Positions 19,369-28,241 of a stretch of DNA of 34,358 bases are shown here, in pieces. The notes under the pieces are model-generated. The model was not told the origin of the DNA. It did not search any database and saw only the letters and a program-made list of their open reading frames with translations. A program made the position numbers and the translations under genes. The DNA is from Halobacteriovoraceae bacterium (lineage in GTDB: Bacteria > Bdellovibrionota > Bacteriovoracia > Bacteriovoracales > Bacteriovoracaceae): contig PAKC01000059.1 of the NCBI GenBank assembly GCA_002706205.1, forward strand, positions 1 to 34,358, in the 5' to 3' direction. Every line of letters starts with the position of its first letter. Position 1 is the first letter of the stretch.

Positions 19369-20142
19369 TTACTTTTTCCCTTTGATCACGAGTTCATCGT
19401 CCAACGTGATATCACCACTTACAAGCTCGGCCCAAACTCCATCAGTATAGCCGATCTCAACATCTATAACCGCTTTTTTATCTGCTCTCATTCTTACAAC
19501 TCGACCTTCCGAAATTGCTTTTAGAGGAATAAGTATAACATCTTTCTTTTTTCCAACTTCGACGACAATATCAGCAGTCATCCCTGACATAATATTTTCC
19601 GGTATATCCTTAACTTCAATATGGGCAATAAACTCGCCTTTTTTTGGAAATAGGCTTTGAACTTTTCCCTTGAGCTCAATTGATTTTAGACTTTCAAAAA
19701 TAACCTTAGCCGTCTGTCCTGTCCTCACTCTTAAGGCTGCATCCTGCTCTAAAGAAACTTCAATGTATTTATCTTCCAAATCCTCCAAACGCATAATCGA
19801 GATCTGAGGTAAGGCCACCTCGCCTTCCTTTAATTCAATATTTGTAATCGTTCCCTCAAAAGGAGCTCTAAACAAGCTCGCCCCACTAAAAGAGATGAGT
19901 TTTTGATTCTTTTTTACTTTTTCTCCTTCTTTCACATACAACTTACTAATATTCGTCATAATGCCAATTTTCACATCAAAAGTAGAACGAGAACGAACTT
20001 TTCCAAGTCCGTAAATAGCTTCTTGAACATCACCCTTTTTAACTTTGAGATATTGAGTATTCTTTTTTTGATAAAAAAAGGAAAGCAGACCTAAAATAAT
20101 AATAAGTCCTATAATCGTAATAACTAGATATATTTTCTTCAC
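19369..20142 (-). CDS. periplasmic adaptor (HlyD/MacA-like)
   Basis: Lipoyl/barrel-sandwich region YVKEGEKVKKNQKLISFSG, APFEGTITNIELKEGE. Likely GTG start at 20142 behind GGAGGTTAT instead of ATG at 20196. Confidence 0.88.
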   Translation of the reverse strand: MKKIYLVITIIGLIIILGLLSFFYQKKNTQYLKVKKGDVQEAIYGLGKVRSRSTFDVKIGIMTNISKLYVKEGEKVKKNQKLISFSGASLFRAPFEGTITNIELKEGEVALPQISIMRLEDLEDKYIEVSLEQDAALRVRTGQTAKVIFESLKSIELKGKVQSLFPKKGEFIAHIEVKDIPENIMSGMTADIVVEVGKKKDVILIPLKAISEGRVVRMRADKKAVIDVEIGYTDGVWAELVSGDITLDDELVIKGKK

Positions 20143-20299
20143 ATAACCTCCGAAATTTTCTTTAATTAATATAGTTTTTCGATCAAAAAAATTCAATTTA
20201 AAGATCGCTTTTCTTATTTTTTAACAAAAACCTTAAAAAAACATTATTTCTGGCCAAATTTTAGAAAAAAGCATTTTGCTAAGTGTAGGGGAAAAGGAT

Positions 20300-20320
20300 A
20301 AAATTCCATCATGGAATTTT
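20300..20320 (+). promoter_or_regulatory. perfect palindrome across the antiporter start codon
   Basis: AAAATTCCAT-C-ATGGAATTTT; ATG at 20311 is in the right arm; SD AAGGA lies immediately upstream. Confidence 0.55.
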
Positions 20321-21471
20321 TAAATAACCTCACTCTCGAATACCAATATGTCATTGCTGTAAGTTTTTTGCTCTTACTTCCAAAAATTTTACTGCGCTTT
20401 CGCATCCCATCAGGAATGACGGCCCTGGGCTTAGGAATTATCTGTAATTTATTTTTAGGCTGGTTTGAAAATGACGATATGATTACAACTTTAGCTAGAC
20501 TGGGAATAACCTCTTTGTTTGTTTTTGCCGGTATGGAAATTGACTTTGATGATATAAAAAAAAATTACAAACCAATTTCTAAATATCTAGCAAATTCATT
20601 GGCGATTATTGCTTTAACTTCGCTAGCAGTCCATTTTCTCGTTGGACTCTCAATCCAAATTTCACTAATCTTTTCTATTGCCATTTACACTCCGTCTGCT
20701 GGGTTTATTTTGAGTTCCTTAAAAAATTATGAACTTAATGATGAAGAAATATACTGGATTAAGCTTAAGGCCATTTCTAAAGAAATCGCTGCCATTTTCA
20801 CTTTATTTATTGCGCTTCAAATGAATGATATGGGTACATTTTTTAAAACAAAGCTTATCCTGATTGCGATTTTCATTTCTCTTCCATACTTATTCAAATT
20901 ATATTTAAAATTTATAGCTCCCTATGCTCCCAAGTCAGAAGTCTCTTTTCTTGTTATTATGGCATTTTTGACAGGAGTCCTGACTAAAAAACTAGGAACT
21001 CACTATCTTGTAGGTGCTTTTGCAACAGGCTTAGTTGCCGGACAATTTAAGCATTTCAAAGATAGCTCTCATTCCTTACGAATCGAAAACTCTTTATCCA
21101 CTTTTTATAGTATCTTTGTTCCTTTTTACTTTTTTAGTGCTGGACTTCTTATAACTCAGTCTTATTTTAGCTTTGAAGGGCTATTTTATGGAATTATTTT
21201 AATTATCATCTTTGTTCCAATTCGCTTTTTTTCAGTTTTATTCAGTATCAAGTATTTTATAGATAGATTTTGGCAACACCGCTATCGGATTTCAGTCTCT
21301 TTAATGCCAAATCTCATTTTTGGATTAGTTACAATTAGCATTCTTGCGACAAAATTTAATGTTGATGCGGCTATCCTCTCTGGCCTCGTTTTATACACAA
21401 TCATTGCAAGCCTTCTTCCAACTCTTGTTTTTAAAAAAGTACCACCTGAAGACTATCAACTTGGTCAATAA
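20311..21471 (+). CDS. CPA2-type cation:proton antiporter (KefB/NapA-like membrane domain)
   Basis: 386 aa multi-TM; FAGMEIDFDDIKKN, GAFATGLVAGQF, YFFSAGLLI. Confidence 0.88.
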   Translation: MEFLNNLTLEYQYVIAVSFLLLLPKILLRFRIPSGMTALGLGIICNLFLGWFENDDMITTLARLGITSLFVFAGMEIDFDDIKKNYKPISKYLANSLAIIALTSLAVHFLVGLSIQISLIFSIAIYTPSAGFILSSLKNYELNDEEIYWIKLKAISKEIAAIFTLFIALQMNDMGTFFKTKLILIAIFISLPYLFKLYLKFIAPYAPKSEVSFLVIMAFLTGVLTKKLGTHYLVGAFATGLVAGQFKHFKDSSHSLRIENSLSTFYSIFVPFYFFSAGLLITQSYFSFEGLFYGIILIIIFVPIRFFSVLFSIKYFIDRFWQHRYRISVSLMPNLIFGLVTISILATKFNVDAAILSGLVLYTIIASLLPTLVFKKVPPEDYQLGQ

Positions 21472-21494
21472 CATTAATATAAGTTTAAATGAGT

Positions 21495-21531
21495 AAAAAA
21501 TTCCTCCTCTGACCTATTTTGAGGAGGAATT
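21495..21531 (-). terminator. rho-independent terminator of the ahpCF operon
   Basis: 11-bp perfect stem AATTCCTCCTC / GAGGAGGAATT, 11-nt loop, T-run on the minus strand. Confidence 0.85.
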
Positions 21532-21537
21532 AATTTA

Positions 21538-23082
21538 TCACTCAATCATTTGGTCATCAAAAGCTGCTAAGCCTGCTTTGGCCCCTTCACCCATTGATAT
21601 AATAATTTGCTTATAAGGTATAGTTGTTACATCACCTGCAGCATATATACCTTTGATATTAGTTCTATTTTTTTCATCTACAATAATCTCCCCAAACTTA
21701 TTAGTCTCGACTAGATCTTTTATAAATTGACTATTAGGAGATAAACCAATTTGTACAAAAATCCCTTCTAGCTCTAGTTTAATCAATTCTTTACTACGTC
21801 GATCTTCATACTCTAGTCCAACAACTTTTTCTCCATTGGCCAAAACTTCAGTAGTACGTGCATTTTTAATTATTTTTGTATTTGGTAAAGATTCGAGTTT
21901 ATCAATTAAGACTTGATCTGCTCTTAACTCTTCTCCAAATTCAAGTAATGTCACCGATTTAACAATTCCAGCAAGGTCAATAGCGGCTTCAACACCTGAG
22001 TTTCCTCCCCCGATAACAGCGATATCTTTTCCCTTGAACATTGGACCATCACAATGGGGACAATAAGCAACCCCACGTCCTAGATAATCTTTTTCGCCTG
22101 GAACGTTAAGCTCTTTCCATTTTGCACCTGTGGCGACAATTAAAGCCTTTGTTTTTAAAGACTCTCCACTATCAAGTTCAATTATTTTCACAGAGTCATT
22201 AGCAACATTTTTGACTCTTCTATGCTCTAAAATATCAATATCGTATTCATTCATATGTTTGGCCAATTGAGCTGAGAGCTCTGGCCCTTCTGTATAGGGA
22301 ACAGAAATAAGATTTTCAATTCCTTTTGTATCTTGGACTTGTCCACCAATTTTTTCTGCAATCACTGCTGTTTTTAATCCTTTTCTTGCAGTATAAATAG
22401 CACTAGAAGCCCCAGCAGGACCTCCCCCTATAACAACAACATCATAGTGACCAAGTTCTCGATCCTCTTTTTTAAGTTCGTTCACACCAAATTTTTCTTC
22501 TAACTTTGATAAGATATCAGTCACAGACATTTTACCTGCACTGACAAGTTTATCACCATCCATGACACTTGGAACGCCTTGTACTTTCAACTTATCAATC
22601 TCTTCTTGTACAAAAGCTCCATCAATCATTTGGTGTTCAAAGTCATCATGATAAATTGACATTAAATTGAGCGCCTGTACGACCTCTGGACAGTTTTCAC
22701 AAGATAAAGAAATAAAAGTACGTAATTTAATTGGTCCCTTCAGCCTTTGGATTCGCTTGATAATTCCTTGGTCAGGTAACTTCCCCTGAGAGTCACTATT
22801 TAAAATCGCTAAGATGAGAGAGGTAAATTCATGCCCCCCAGGTATTCCTAAAAACGAAATTCCATTTTCTTTTCCTTGATACTTTAGTTTAAACTCAGGA
22901 AACTCACTTTTTTCATTTAATTGTTCAAGTTTAATTTTTTCTGAAGTCGATGCAACCTCCTCCAACATCTCGAGGAGATCTGCAAACTTCTGATGATCAG
23001 ATTGAAAATAGGCCAAAGTAATTTCACCTTTTAAATCTTTATAAACATCTTTAAGTTGATCTATCAATTGTTGCTCTAACAT
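21538..23082 (-). CDS. ahpF: alkyl hydroperoxide reductase subunit F
   Basis: 514 aa; N-terminal glutaredoxin-like domain with [33 protein letters not shown] redox motif. Confidence 0.95.
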   Translation of the reverse strand: MLEQQLIDQLKDVYKDLKGEITLAYFQSDHQKFADLLEMLEEVASTSEKIKLEQLNEKSEFPEFKLKYQGKENGISFLGIPGGHEFTSLILAILNSDSQGKLPDQGIIKRIQRLKGPIKLRTFISLSCENCPEVVQALNLMSIYHDDFEHQMIDGAFVQEEIDKLKVQGVPSVMDGDKLVSAGKMSVTDILSKLEEKFGVNELKKEDRELGHYDVVVIGGGPAGASSAIYTARKGLKTAVIAEKIGGQVQDTKGIENLISVPYTEGPELSAQLAKHMNEYDIDILEHRRVKNVANDSVKIIELDSGESLKTKALIVATGAKWKELNVPGEKDYLGRGVAYCPHCDGPMFKGKDIAVIGGGNSGVEAAIDLAGIVKSVTLLEFGEELRADQVLIDKLESLPNTKIIKNARTTEVLANGEKVVGLEYEDRRSKELIKLELEGIFVQIGLSPNSQFIKDLVETNKFGEIIVDEKNRTNIKGIYAAGDVTTIPYKQIIISMGEGAKAGLAAFDDQMIE

Positions 23083-23127
23083 ATATAACTCCTCTTGTGT
23101 TTAAAGAGAGTGCTCAGCACTCCCTTT

Positions 23128-23694
23128 TTAAATTTTCCCTACTAAGTCAAGACCTGGCTTTAATGTCTCACTTCCTGGCTTCCACTTAGCTGGACAAACT
23201 TCATCTGGATTTTCAGCTATAAATTGCGCTGCTTGAACTTTTCGCATCAATTCATCAGCATTTCGTCCAATTCCATTATCATGAATTTCGGCTATCTTAA
23301 TTTCTCCTTCAGGATTAATTAAAAAAGTTCCTCTATAGGCCAAACCCTCTTCCTCAATATGAACACCTAATGCTCGTGTCAACTGCCCTGTAGGGTCTGC
23401 CAACATAGGATATTTAATTTTTTTAATTGTTTCGGAAGCATCATGCCAAGCTTTGTGAGTAAAATGAGTATCAGTACTGACTGAATAAACTTCTACTCCC
23501 ATCTTTTTAAATTCATCGTATTTGTCGGCCATATCTCCTAATTCAGTAGGACAAACAAAAGTAAAGTCTGCTGGATAGAAAAATAAGACAGACCATTTCC
23601 CCGCAAGATCTTTTTCAGTAACAGTATGAAAATCGTCATTTTGATAGGCTTGAACCTTAAACTCTGGTAATGTTGAATTAATTAATGTTTTCAT
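23128..23694 (-). CDS. ahpC: alkyl hydroperoxide reductase AhpC (2-Cys peroxiredoxin)
   Basis: FYPADFTFVCPTELGD and NPDEVCPAKWKPG; adjacent to ahpF; RBS AAAGGAG. Confidence 0.96.
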   Translation of the reverse strand: MKTLINSTLPEFKVQAYQNDDFHTVTEKDLAGKWSVLFFYPADFTFVCPTELGDMADKYDEFKKMGVEVYSVSTDTHFTHKAWHDASETIKKIKYPMLADPTGQLTRALGVHIEEEGLAYRGTFLINPEGEIKIAEIHDNGIGRNADELMRKVQAAQFIAENPDEVCPAKWKPGSETLKPGLDLVGKI

Positions 23695-23768
23695 TGAATC
23701 TCCTTTGTATCAGATTATTTCTTAAAGCTAGTATCGTTGATTCCCTGATAGATTTCCAATATTAGTTC

Positions 23769-23797
23769 TCTATAGGGCGATAGAAAATAATTATCAA
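23769..23797 (-). promoter_or_regulatory. sigma70-like promoter for ahpCF
   Basis: TTGATA, 17-bp spacer, TATAGA on the minus strand. Confidence 0.5.
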
Positions 23798-23827
23798 AAG
23801 AAAGGCCGTGAAAATCAAAAAGTTGAA

Positions 23828-24136
23828 TTAAATCAATAAATAATCAACAAAATCAGTAAACATATGAAAAAGAAGTGCAATGGCTACAATACGAAAACGA
23901 GGAATAAAAAGACATATAAAGTAGATAAAAATCGCGGGATAGGAATGTAATAAATGATTTCCAACACTTAAACGATAAGGGTCAAAGATAGGCTCCGATA
24001 ATAAATGATCTAGATCCACCAACATCGAAAGGAGAAAAATGCCCCATACTTTCTTCCACTTTTGTGGCCAAAAAGCTTTAGCTAAAAAAGCAGGAAAAAG
24101 AAAATGTAATCCATAATGAATGAAAAATCTTAACAC
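23828..24136 (-). CDS. DUF6122-like small membrane protein
   Basis: MLRFFIHYGLHFLFPAFLAK...DLDHLLSEPIFDPYRLSVGNHLLHSYPA...FHMFTDFVDYL. Confidence 0.8.
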   Translation of the reverse strand: MLRFFIHYGLHFLFPAFLAKAFWPQKWKKVWGIFLLSMLVDLDHLLSEPIFDPYRLSVGNHLLHSYPAIFIYFICLFIPRFRIVAIALLFHMFTDFVDYLLI

Positions 24137-24173
24137 ATTTTTTTATACCAAGTGAGCAAGAAAATGGCCTGAT

Positions 24174-24587
24174 TTATTTTAATTCAAATACTTTTAGCCC
24201 AATTTCAAAGGCGGTAGGAAAAAGGTAACGCTGTACGACCTCGCCTGATTCCAAAACATAGTCTCTCGGAGTGGCTTGACTAGCATAATCCATCAAATAA
24301 TCACGTTCAAATACAGAAAGACTACAACTAAACTCAAATAATTTTTTAAGATTAATACGTGTATAATTATTTTGTCTTATATCTAAGCCACCTAAGCTTC
24401 TTGGAGAAAGTCTTGTTTGCATAGGATCCACACTCGTTCCACTTATATCTGAAATCATATCCGCGATTTCTTCACTTAAAGCTTTAGGTGAAGAGCATAG
24501 CCTAGCATCATTAGCGAAAGCTGAAGAATGAATTAATAAGACCATTAAAAAAATTCGTATAAACATTTTTATTCCTTTATGCATCAA
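24174..24587 (-). CDS. small secreted hypothetical protein
   Basis: Signal peptide MFIRIFLMVLLIHSSAFA; overlaps the upstream gene end by 11 bp. Confidence 0.65.
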   Translation of the reverse strand: MMHKGIKMFIRIFLMVLLIHSSAFANDARLCSSPKALSEEIADMISDISGTSVDPMQTRLSPRSLGGLDIRQNNYTRINLKKLFEFSCSLSVFERDYLMDYASQATPRDYVLESGEVVQRYLFPTAFEIGLKVFELK

Positions 24588-26112
24588 TATTTAAATAAGC
24601 CTGTAAAACATGGCCTGAAAAACTTCTAGAGCCATCTTGTGTGGTTTGTCGAGATAAGTACATAGAGAAATTGGCCAATGTTAAAATTAAGTTTTCCTCT
24701 AGATTCACCTCATATGTTCCCCCATTAATTGTTGTAGGTAGGATCCTTTTATCTTGAGGGCGAAAGAAAATTGCACCGACCCAATCATTTATTCCTAGAG
24801 GGCGCGGATAACTTACCTTATTCTGGCTAAAAGAAGCAAAGTACTTTTGAGTTTGACCAAATTCATTTCTTAGAAGTTGAGCCAAAAAGTCCTCATCGAC
24901 TTCCTCTCCACTATATAAACCTTCACTTTTGAGGTCTGAAATTATGGAACTATAAATGGCCTGAAATTTATGTTTATCCGGAATATTTAGTTCTTGTCCC
25001 TGGGGGTTTCGCAATTTATCTAAATAAAGTATAAAGTTATTTTCATAAAAGCCTTTAACAAAATATTTCAACATACTATTTTGACTTTTTTGTGCCTTAA
25101 CTAAGATGGCCTTAATCATTTCTACATTCTCGGTCGGTCCATACAGAAGAGTTTTACCAAACTGAAATTTCTGCCACGCTTTTGGCAATTGGCGTTTAGG
25201 AAGCTCAAACTCTTTTAAGGTCCCTGATTTGTGGTAAAGCATTTCCATTGTTAAAGCATGATATTTTTTTTGTGCTGCTAAAATTTTTTTTTCCTTTTCA
25301 TTAGCTGACCAATATTCTTTATCTTGAAGAAATTTTTTTGCTTTTTCAACTAAGTCAGGCTTAGATGAGCGATCATAGGTATTTTGCCCAAAACACGCCA
25401 TCTCATAAACCAAAATATCATCCATCATTCCTGGAGCATGAAAAACCTCCGCCCAATGCATCATTTCATGAAAAACAAGCATCGCCGTAGCGTCAACCTT
25501 CTCCCCCGTTTGTCGAGGAGTTCCTCTATCCATTAGTCGTGTTTGAGCATGACGCTTAAACTCAGTCGCGACATCATTTTTCCACCAAGCCAGCTTAGGC
25601 ATAACAAATAATCTTTCTTGGTTGGCCATTAAGTTCGTATTAAAAATAATACCCGGAAAATCTGGTACCAACCCTTTATAATCGCTAAACTCATAGCTAT
25701 TGGGATTAAAATTGGGAAAATTTGAACGAGCAATAGCATTTGTTCCAATACCCGGAAGGCACGCAAAAGTTTTTCTTAGTCGAGTATCACTCAAATAGTC
25801 TAAAACTTTATTGGCCCTTTCAAGATGAATTGGTGCAAAATTATTTTCTGGATTTACCAAACATCTAAGTCCTTTATCAATGGCAGAGTGTATATCTTTA
25901 GCCAATCTTTTATGTCCATTTCTATTCTCAGCGAAAATAATAGAATAATGTGGATAGCTGCGGCAGCCCTCAAGATGAATCCCACTCCCTAAGCTATAAA
26001 AATCAACTCCTTGCTTTTGGGGTGAAGAAAGTTGAGAAAGTAGCTTTTCAACTCCTGCATGAGCACTCAAAATATTAATCAATATTATGCTTAAGCTAAC
26101 AACAGTTTTCAT
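24577..26112 (-). CDS. secreted putative zinc metallopeptidase (HEMMH motif)
   Basis: Signal peptide; TAMLVFHEMMHWAEVFHAPG (HExxH) with downstream DDILVYEMACFG as possible third-ligand region. Confidence 0.6.
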   Translation of the reverse strand: MKTVVSLSIILINILSAHAGVEKLLSQLSSPQKQGVDFYSLGSGIHLEGCRSYPHYSIIFAENRNGHKRLAKDIHSAIDKGLRCLVNPENNFAPIHLERANKVLDYLSDTRLRKTFACLPGIGTNAIARSNFPNFNPNSYEFSDYKGLVPDFPGIIFNTNLMANQERLFVMPKLAWWKNDVATEFKRHAQTRLMDRGTPRQTGEKVDATAMLVFHEMMHWAEVFHAPGMMDDILVYEMACFGQNTYDRSSKPDLVEKAKKFLQDKEYWSANEKEKKILAAQKKYHALTMEMLYHKSGTLKEFELPKRQLPKAWQKFQFGKTLLYGPTENVEMIKAILVKAQKSQNSMLKYFVKGFYENNFILYLDKLRNPQGQELNIPDKHKFQAIYSSIISDLKSEGLYSGEEVDEDFLAQLLRNEFGQTQKYFASFSQNKVSYPRPLGINDWVGAIFFRPQDKRILPTTINGGTYEVNLEENLILTLANFSMYLSRQTTQDGSRSFSGHVLQAYLNIDA

Positions 26113-26234
26113 AGGGCCCCTTCGTTTTGCCGTATAATTACTGATTTACTTAAGCAATTCAAATTTATTGAAAATCTTACACCTGTTAACCAACTTAGAT
26201 ACTCTTTTTCAGACTCCCCCGTACGTAAAATCAA

Positions 26235-26249
26235 TACCCTACCCTACCC
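26235..26249. repeat. TACCC x3 pentanucleotide microrepeat
   Basis: taccctaccctaccc in the intergenic region upstream of the histidine kinase. Confidence 0.85.
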
Positions 26250-26314
26250 TTTTATAAATCTTAACCAAATATTCATCTTTAGTTATTACCAGTAAATGAC
26301 CGATAAATATTTAA

Positions 26315-28099
26315 ATGAAAAATAACTTTGTTGACCATATTTTTTCTCAAAAATATAAGATTGCCTTAGCCATTATTGCAATTTTAGCCTTTTTTAATTT
26401 ACTCATTTCAAATTATATGCTCAACAACCAAAAAAGTTATGATCGACTCATTAATATAAGTGGCCGTCAAAGAATGCTTTCGCAAAAAATTGCTCTCCAA
26501 GTTAAACGCATTATTTATGAAAAAGATAAAAGTGAAACCGAACTTATTGAAAAAAAATTAAAAGCAGATATTGATCTTTTTCTTAACTCACATAATCTTA
26601 TTATCCTTGGTGGATGGGGAGTACAAAAAAGACCCCTTAGTCAAAAATCTTTTCAGCATTATTACAAACCTGGAGGATTAAATGAGCTGGTGCAATCCTA
26701 TATAACAAGAGTCAATAAGATTCTTAAAACTCAGGATGATACACTTCTTTCTTCCCAAGTTTCAGATAAAATTTTAAAAGAACTAGATAAAGCGGTCCAT
26801 ATTTTTGAAAACGAAAGTAAGAAAAAAATTAAAAATTCAATTATGACTCAGTTTATTCTTTTTGTTATGACATGCCTTGTTCTTATTTTAGAATCTTTTT
26901 ATATTTTCACTCCCCTAAGAAAAAAATTAAGATCTCTTATTACATTACTTAAGCAAGAAAAAGACGAAGCCATACAGGCTAAAGAAATTAAGTCACGTTT
27001 TGTAACAAATATAACTCATGAACTAAGAACTCCTCTTAATGGAATTATTGGTGCTCTCGAACTCATGAATATCAATCAACTCAATCAAGACAATTTGAAA
27101 TATTATGAAATCATAGATAGCTGCGCAAAAACCAATTTAATCCTGGTCAACGATTTTTTAGATTTTGAAAAAATTCAAGAAAACAAGTTTAACTTTGCTC
27201 CCAACTGGTCCAATATTGAAAAGGCTATGGACGAACTCAAAAACCAGTTTCATCCTATTTCTCAAAGAAAAAAAATCCCTTTAATCGTAGAAACTGAACT
27301 TAAAAGCAATTATATTTATACAGATATCACAAGACTTAAACAAATTTGTTCTAATATTCTTTCGAATGCTTTCAAATTTACTGATGAAGGTGAAATAAAT
27401 CTTAAACTTAAACAAGAGGAGGATCAATTTACTATTATTATTGCTGACACAGGGAAAGGGATAGCTAAATCACAGCAAAAAGAAATCTTTTATGCTTTCA
27501 CCCAACTCTATCAAGATGCCAAAGAACAAGTCTCCGGAACTGGGCTTGGCTTAAGTATTGCAAAAAGTCTCACCGAGCTATTAGGGGGCCAAATTTCTTT
27601 ATACTCTAAGCCAGGTGAAGGAAGTAAGTTTTATCTACACTTTCAATTTGAACATAAGCTTATTCATGAAGACTCTGTTGCTCAAAAAAGCCAAGGCACC
27701 TTATCAACTCTAAATAAACAAAAAAAGTCATATAAAATTCTATTACTTGAAGATAATAAGACGAATCAAATTATTTTTGAAAAATACATACAAAGACTTG
27801 GTTATGAAATTACCATCGTCAATGATGGTGAGGAAGGCCTTGCGATTCTCAAAGATCATAGTTTTGATCTTATTTTTTCAGATATTCAAATGCCCAATAT
27901 GAATGGAATCGACTTCTTACATGAGTTTAAGCGCCAATATCCCCATCTCAAAACCCCCATCATTGCTTTTACGGCCAATGCTCTTAAAGCTGACCGTGAG
28001 CAATATTTAAAAGAAGGTTTTGATTTTATCTTAGCAAAACCTTTAAAACTTAATGAATTGAAGGAATTTTTCAAAGAGTTTGGCCAAGCCAAAGAATAA
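26315..28099 (+). CDS. hybrid sensor histidine kinase with PilJ/NarX-type N-terminal domain and C-terminal receiver
   Basis: ISGRQRMLSQKIA sensor motif; TM; H-box ITHELRTPLNGIIG; ATPase ADTGKGIAKS and GTGLGLSIAKSL; receiver with SDIQMPNMNGID. Confidence 0.94.
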   Translation: MKNNFVDHIFSQKYKIALAIIAILAFFNLLISNYMLNNQKSYDRLINISGRQRMLSQKIALQVKRIIYEKDKSETELIEKKLKADIDLFLNSHNLIILGGWGVQKRPLSQKSFQHYYKPGGLNELVQSYITRVNKILKTQDDTLLSSQVSDKILKELDKAVHIFENESKKKIKNSIMTQFILFVMTCLVLILESFYIFTPLRKKLRSLITLLKQEKDEAIQAKEIKSRFVTNITHELRTPLNGIIGALELMNINQLNQDNLKYYEIIDSCAKTNLILVNDFLDFEKIQENKFNFAPNWSNIEKAMDELKNQFHPISQRKKIPLIVETELKSNYIYTDITRLKQICSNILSNAFKFTDEGEINLKLKQEEDQFTIIIADTGKGIAKSQQKEIFYAFTQLYQDAKEQVSGTGLGLSIAKSLTELLGGQISLYSKPGEGSKFYLHFQFEHKLIHEDSVAQKSQGTLSTLNKQKKSYKILLLEDNKTNQIIFEKYIQRLGYEITIVNDGEEGLAILKDHSFDLIFSDIQMPNMNGIDFLHEFKRQYPHLKTPIIAFTANALKADREQYLKEGFDFILAKPLKLNELKEFFKEFGQAKE

Positions 28100-28241
28100 T
28101 GCCACAAAAAATGTGCTTTCGAATAAAAAGGGAGCAGCAAGATACTGAAATAACGAGAGCTTAACAAAAGACAAGCTTATAACATTGAAAGAGATGTTAA
28201 TCTGTTTCACATAAAACACACCTAAATAACAAAGGAAGTGA

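Noticed and set aside
13601-21471. two antiporters (13601-15100 and 20311-21471) as a linked ion-homeostasis module
   Set aside because: They are different families (CPA1 and CPA2), about 5 kb apart, separated by unrelated operons.
23748-23784. possible OxyR site upstream of ahpC (ATAG...ATAT...CTAT pattern)
   Set aside because: Only the first half roughly fits ATAG-N7-CTAT; the second half does not keep the spacing. A plain sigma70 promoter explains the region better.
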